Assembly (NCBI GenBank): GCA_031280705.1
Contig: JAITGJ010000279.1
Location: 1-7,658, forward strand
Length of the DNA stretch: 7,658 nt
DNA from: Spirochaetaceae bacterium
GTDB lineage: Bacteria; Spirochaetota; Spirochaetia; Treponematales; Breznakiellaceae
Direction: 5' to 3'
The translations under genes and the position numbers were made by a program. The first letter of the stretch is position 1. The number at the start of each line of letters is the position of its first letter. Of this stretch, positions 5,175 to 7,658 are shown one piece after another. Under the pieces are notes generated by a model. That model saw only the letters and a program-made list of their open reading frames with translations. It was not told the origin of the DNA and did not search any database.

Positions 5175-6960
5175 CGATAACCTGCCGTATATCGCGGTTG
5201 ATGGCGTCAAGTTTCCGGGCGGCTTCCGCCCGTGCCCCGGACAGTCCGTCCGCGCCCGCTTTGGCGCAGCATGTCGCGTAAAATTTGATCTTTGGCTCCG
5301 TGCCGGAAGGCCGGGCGCTTATGACCGTGCCGTCCTCAAGGTAAAACTGAAGCACATCGCTTTTGGGGAGTCCTACCGGGTCTTTTTTTCCGGGATTGCC
5401 GGGGTACTTCCAGACCGATTCCTGCACATCCCGCACCTTTATCACCTTGATGCCGCCCAGAACGGCGGGCGGGTTTTTCCGGTAACCGTCCATAATGCCC
5501 TTCATAATGGCGGGTCCTTCCGGTCCCTGGAAATATTTGGAAATGCCCAATTCCTGCCAGTAACCGTGGATCAGGTACAGCTCGTCCAGCCGGTCCAGAA
5601 GACTTTTTCCCTGGCTCCGCCAGTACAGGGTCATTTCAGCGGTAAGGGCCGCCGCGGAAACCCCGTCCTTGTCGCGGACTTCATTTTCCACCAGATAGCC
5701 GTAACTTTCCTCCGTGCCGTACACGACTGAATACGTCATCGCGTCTTCGCACTGCCGCATCACGGCGGCAATCCACTTAAAGCCCGTAAGACACTCGATA
5801 CACGCGGCCCCGTAGGATTCGGCCACCCGCTTCTGCATCCCGGTCGTAACGATGGAATTGACCATTGCCGCCTTTTCGGGCATGTTTCCCGTCTCTTTAA
5901 GGGAAAGAAAAATATAATCGGCAAGGAGGACGCCCAACTGGTTTCCCGTGATCAGCGCAAAATCGCCGTTTTTGTCTGGAACCGCCGTTCCCAGCCGGTC
6001 CGCGTCGGGGTCCGTTGCCATAACAACATCGGCCTTTACTTCCCGGCCCAATGCAAGGGCCAGTTTCAGGGCGGCCCCTTCCTCCGGGTTAGGATACGAC
6101 ACGGTGGGAAAATCCCCGTTCCCCTCCCGCTGTTCCGGCACCGTGATCACCTTGAGGCCGAGACTTTCCAGCACCTGCTCAACGTGCATGGCCCCGGTTC
6201 CGTGGAGCGGCGTATAAACGATTTTCACTTCCCCGCCTTTTTCGCGGATCAGGGCGGGACGGAACAGACAGCCCGTTACCATTGCGTGATACGCTTCGTC
6301 AATTTCCCGGTCAATAATAACGAGCAGGCCCCGCGCGAGTGCGTCATCCCGCGTCATTTCGGTGATCTCCGTAACGGCGTTTACCTCGGCAATGATCCCC
6401 TCGTCGTGGGGCGCGATAACCTGGGAGCCGTCGTTCCAGTACGCCTTGTAGCCGTTGTATTGGGGCGGGTTGTGGCTTGCCGTAACCACGATGCCCGTAT
6501 CCGCGCCCAGCCGCCTGATGGCAAAGGAAAGTTCCGGCGTGGGCCGCATTGAGGAAAACAGGTATGTTTTGATGCCGTTGGCGGCAAAAATCAGCGCGGC
6601 GGCTTCGGCAAACTCGTGCGAATAATGGCGGCTGTCAAAAGCGATCACGGCGGAAAGGCCGTTTCCGGCGGGCCGTTCGCTTTTGGCGGGAAACGCCTTG
6701 CGGAGGTAATTTGCGAGACCCTGTGTGGCGCTTTTTACCACCAGGGTATTCATCCGGTTATACCCGCCGCCGATTATCCCCCGCAGTCCCCCGGTTCCAA
6801 ACTCAAGCTTCCGGTAAAACCGGTCTTCAAGCTCCTTCCAGGCTTCCGGTGAATGGGCGCCCGCCTCTTCCAGCAGTTTTTCCACCCCGGCGCGAAACGC
6901 CGCGTCCTGCTCCCGCTGGATATAATCCCTTGCCAACCCGGTAATGGCCTCTTTTTCCAT
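5167..6960 (-). CDS. Phosphosugar mutase (phosphoglucomutase/phosphomannomutase, alpha-D-phosphohexomutase superfamily)
   Basis: This 597-residue cytoplasmic enzyme interconverts hexose 1-phosphate and 6-phosphate through a phosphoserine intermediate and Mg2+. All four active-site elements are present in order: phosphoserine loop T160-A-S162-H-N-P, metal loop D317-P-D-A-D321-R, sugar-recognition loop G415-T-E-E-S-Y-G-Y, and phosphate-binding loop R550-P-S-G-T-E-P-K557. The early FGTGGLRG (54-61) is also typical. Length and motif spelling fit the PGM2/PgcA-like branch (about 570-600 residues). Bacterial relatives are annotated as phosphoglucomutase or phosphomannomutase, so glucose versus mannose preference is unresolved. 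The ATG at 6958-6960 is chosen because GGAGGA lies 5 nt upstream. The frame stays open 28 codons further, but that extension contains the promoter. It is the first gene of the operon, with a stop codon overlapping the tatT start by 8 nt. Confidence 0.95.
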   Translation of the reverse strand: MEKEAITGLARDYIQREQDAAFRAGVEKLLEEAGAHSPEAWKELEDRFYRKLEFGTGGLRGIIGGGYNRMNTLVVKSATQGLANYLRKAFPAKSERPAGNGLSAVIAFDSRHYSHEFAEAAALIFAANGIKTYLFSSMRPTPELSFAIRRLGADTGIVVTASHNPPQYNGYKAYWNDGSQVIAPHDEGIIAEVNAVTEITEMTRDDALARGLLVIIDREIDEAYHAMVTGCLFRPALIREKGGEVKIVYTPLHGTGAMHVEQVLESLGLKVITVPEQREGNGDFPTVSYPNPEEGAALKLALALGREVKADVVMATDPDADRLGTAVPDKNGDFALITGNQLGVLLADYIFLSLKETGNMPEKAAMVNSIVTTGMQKRVAESYGAACIECLTGFKWIAAVMRQCEDAMTYSVVYGTEESYGYLVENEVRDKDGVSAAALTAEMTLYWRSQGKSLLDRLDELYLIHGYWQELGISKYFQGPEGPAIMKGIMDGYRKNPPAVLGGIKVIKVRDVQESVWKYPGNPGKKDPVGLPKSDVLQFYLEDGTVISARPSGTEPKIKFYATCCAKAGADGLSGARAEAARKLDAINRDIRQVIGE

Positions 6961-6980
6961 ACAATTCCTCCGCAGTTTCC

Positions 6981-7009
6981 AGTATAACTGGCGATTTTCT
7001 CCATTACAA
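6981..7009 (-). promoter_or_regulatory. Sigma70-type promoter of the mutase-tatT-tatP-tatQM operon
   Basis: On the minus strand TTGTAA (7004-7009) is followed after 17 nt by TATACT (6981-6986). Transcription would begin near 6974, leaving a leader of about 14 nt that holds GGAGGA and leads to the ATG at 6960. The -10 box is good; the -35 box matches consensus in four of six positions. Confidence 0.65.
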
Positions 7010-7013
7010 GCAA

Positions 7014-7023
7014 CCCGCGCGGG
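7014..7023. promoter_or_regulatory. Perfect palindrome CCCGCGCGGG next to the operon -35 box
   Basis: A 10-bp perfect palindrome lies 4 bp upstream of the operon -35 box (7004-7009), where a regulator could bind. Its right part, CGCGCGGGA (7016-7024), recurs exactly at 7144-7152, 16 bp downstream of the plus-strand -10 box. Use as an operator is inference; palindromes of this length made only of G and C can arise by chance in GC-rich DNA. Confidence 0.3.
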
Positions 7024-7076
7024 ATTTGCGGCTCCGCCGCGCACGGGGGCCTTTCCCGCCTGGGCCTCCCCGCCGA

Positions 7077-7097
7077 ACCATCGAAACCATCGAAACC
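7077..7097. repeat. Short 9-bp tandem repeat upstream of the plus-strand promoter
   Basis: ACCATCGAA occurs at 7077-7085 and again at 7086-7094, followed by a partial third copy ACC (7095-7097). The repeat ends 2 bp before the -35 box at 7100. The position suits an activator or repressor site but nothing else shows that role. Confidence 0.5.
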
Positions 7098-7099
7098 GC

Positions 7100-7128
7100 T
7101 TGACTTTTTTTCAGAACCCCGGTAGAAT
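7100..7128 (+). promoter_or_regulatory. Sigma70-type promoter pointing right, no intact gene downstream
   Basis: TTGACT (7100-7105), a 17-nt spacer and TAGAAT (7123-7128) make a near-consensus promoter on the plus strand, divergent from the operon promoter. Transcription would start near 7135 and run into the region that turns into poly-G at 7201. No start codon with a credible reading frame or structured RNA is visible before 7200. Confidence 0.6.
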
Positions 7129-7185
7129 CACGAACCCTGAAAACGCGCGGGACAGCCAGAGATTTTTCTCTCAAACCGCCTGACT

Positions 7186-7200
7186 TGGCACGGTTTTTGC
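7186..7200 (+). promoter_or_regulatory. Sigma54 (RpoN)-type -24/-12 promoter match
   Basis: TGGCAC (7186-7191), five bases GGTTT, and TTGC (7197-7200) match the sigma54 consensus TGGCAC-N5-TTGC with the required 10 bases between the GG and GC pairs. The start of transcription would fall near 7211, within the G-run. Function would need an RpoN protein and an enhancer-binding activator, neither of which is in the window. A chance match is possible. Confidence 0.5.
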
Positions 7201-7243
7201 GGGGGGGGGGGGGGGGGGGGGCGGGGGGGGGGGGGCGGGGGGG
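7201..7243 (+). repeat. Poly-G tract (G21, C, G13, C, G7)
   Basis: Bases 7201-7221 are 21 consecutive G, then C, 13 G (7223-7235), C and 7 G (7237-7243). Such tracts can form quadruplexes and slip in replication, and treponemes are known to use poly-G tracts for phase variation. They are also a classic failure mode of sequencing chemistry and base calling. The C interruptions and the position near the window end make an artefact at least as likely. Confidence 0.85.
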
Positions 7244-7658
7244 CGGCCGCGCGCCGGCCCGGGGGGCGGGCGGGCAGGCGTTGGCTCAGTCGGGGAGTGT
7301 CGTATAGCGGAGCAATCCCCGATGCTTTGAGAGTGAAGGGAGCGGCGCGAAGCGAGGCAGGGACGCGGGACGCGGGGCGCGGGGCGGGAGGGGGCGCAGG
7401 ACTGGGGAGGGGGCTGACTGTTGGTGTTCGGTTGACGGAGCGACATTTGGGGTTGGGTGGACTTCATGGAGGAGCCGGCGGGATGGAGGCTCGACTGTGG
7501 AGCGGAGTGCTCTATGATGGGGCGAGGTTGCTCAGCGGTGGCGCTGGGGGGCCCTGCGGTCCGCAGGCGGCGAAGGAGCGACTCTGAACTGTCCGGCCAT
7601 TGCCAAAAGCAAAACAGTTTGTCAGGGGCGGGTCTCCCCCGAGCCACTGGCTTTGCCG
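7244..7658. other. G-rich low-complexity stretch without a credible gene, possibly low-quality or foreign
   Basis: Together with the poly-G tract and the 240-bp control region this makes about 700 bp without a gene. The plus strand is strongly G-skewed: in 7381-7440 there are 35 G and 8 C. A NotI recognition sequence GCGGCCGC (7243-7250) is followed by overlapping GCCGGC and CCGG-rich bases, which resembles a cloning linker. Open frames on both strands encode only Gly/Arg/Ala-rich or Pro/Ser/Arg-rich low-complexity protein with no domain or ribosome site. Small inverted repeats occur at 7290-7296/7316-7322 and 7554-7559/7561-7566. I see no tRNA, rRNA or CRISPR. Confidence 0.6.
7360..7387 (+). 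repeat. Four near-identical 7-bp units in the G-rich stretch
   Basis: The units are GGGACGC (7360-7366), GGGACGC (7367-7373), GGGGCGC (7374-7380) and GGGGCGG (7381-7387). A 7-bp period is not a codon multiple, which argues against this being coding sequence. It may be a base-calling or slippage product like the poly-G to its left. Confidence 0.6.

Noticed and set aside
4065..5180. Plus-strand open frame of 371 codons opposite tatT
   Set aside because: It lies antisense to a well-supported lipoprotein gene, has an Arg/Gly/Pro-rich composition with no domain, and has no ribosome site. Long antisense frames are expected in GC-rich genes.
6961..7044. 28-codon N-terminal extension of the phosphosugar mutase
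   Set aside because: The extension overlaps the operon promoter and Shine-Dalgarno, and GGAGGA directly precedes the ATG at 6958-6960.
7171..7647. Minus-strand open frame of 158 codons and plus-strand frame 7297-7587 in the G-rich end
   Set aside because: Both translate to low-complexity Pro/Ser/Arg or Gly/Ala/Arg sequence driven by base skew. The minus frame runs through the poly-G tract as a proline run.

Overview
The window looks like a piece of a spirochaete chromosome, probably a Treponema-like organism with fairly high GC. The main reason is a complete TPR-protein-associated TRAP transporter (TPAT) set, in the order TatT lipoprotein, TatP solute receptor, fused TatQM permease. This arrangement is best known from Treponema pallidum (Tp0956-Tp0958). 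The organism is an inference from gene content; no rRNA or other phylogenetic marker is present.

Layout. (1) Bases 1-1070 are AT-rich. They hold the last 30 codons of a plus-strand gene resembling the isoprenylcysteine carboxyl methyltransferase (ICMT)-like family. A perfect 14-bp stem-loop overlaps its stop codon. Converging on it is a minus-strand six-helix voltage-gated cation channel with its own near-consensus sigma70 promoter and Shine-Dalgarno. (2) Bases 1073-6960 are GC-rich and hold one minus-strand operon, read from high to low coordinates: phosphosugar mutase, tatT, tatP, tatQM. The mutase and tatT overlap by 8 nt, tatP and tatQM overlap by 4 nt (ATGA), and a 125-bp gap separates tatT from tatP. 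A sigma70-type promoter lies 14-20 nt upstream of the mutase start codon. (3) Bases 6961-7200 are an intergenic control region. Besides the operon promoter it holds a plus-strand sigma70-type promoter and, further right, a close match to a sigma54 promoter, both pointing right. (4) Bases 7201-7658 begin with a 21-G run and continue as G-rich, low-complexity sequence without a credible gene. This end may be low-quality, vector-derived or misassembled.

How the genes work together. TatP should capture a ligand in the periplasm and TatQM should import it using an ion gradient. TatT, a lipid-anchored helical repeat protein, is the expected partner of TatP. The mutase interconverts hexose 1- and 6-phosphates in the cytoplasm. 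Its co-transcription with the transporter is clear from the overlap, but it does not identify the ligand. The most notable anomalies are a non-canonical selectivity filter in the channel (T-I-W-L-G-D instead of T-x-G-Y-G-D), the absence of the usual substrate-binding arginine in TatP, a 15-bp in-frame minisatellite in tatT, and a sigma54-like promoter leading directly into poly-G. No clearly new multi-gene system is visible.
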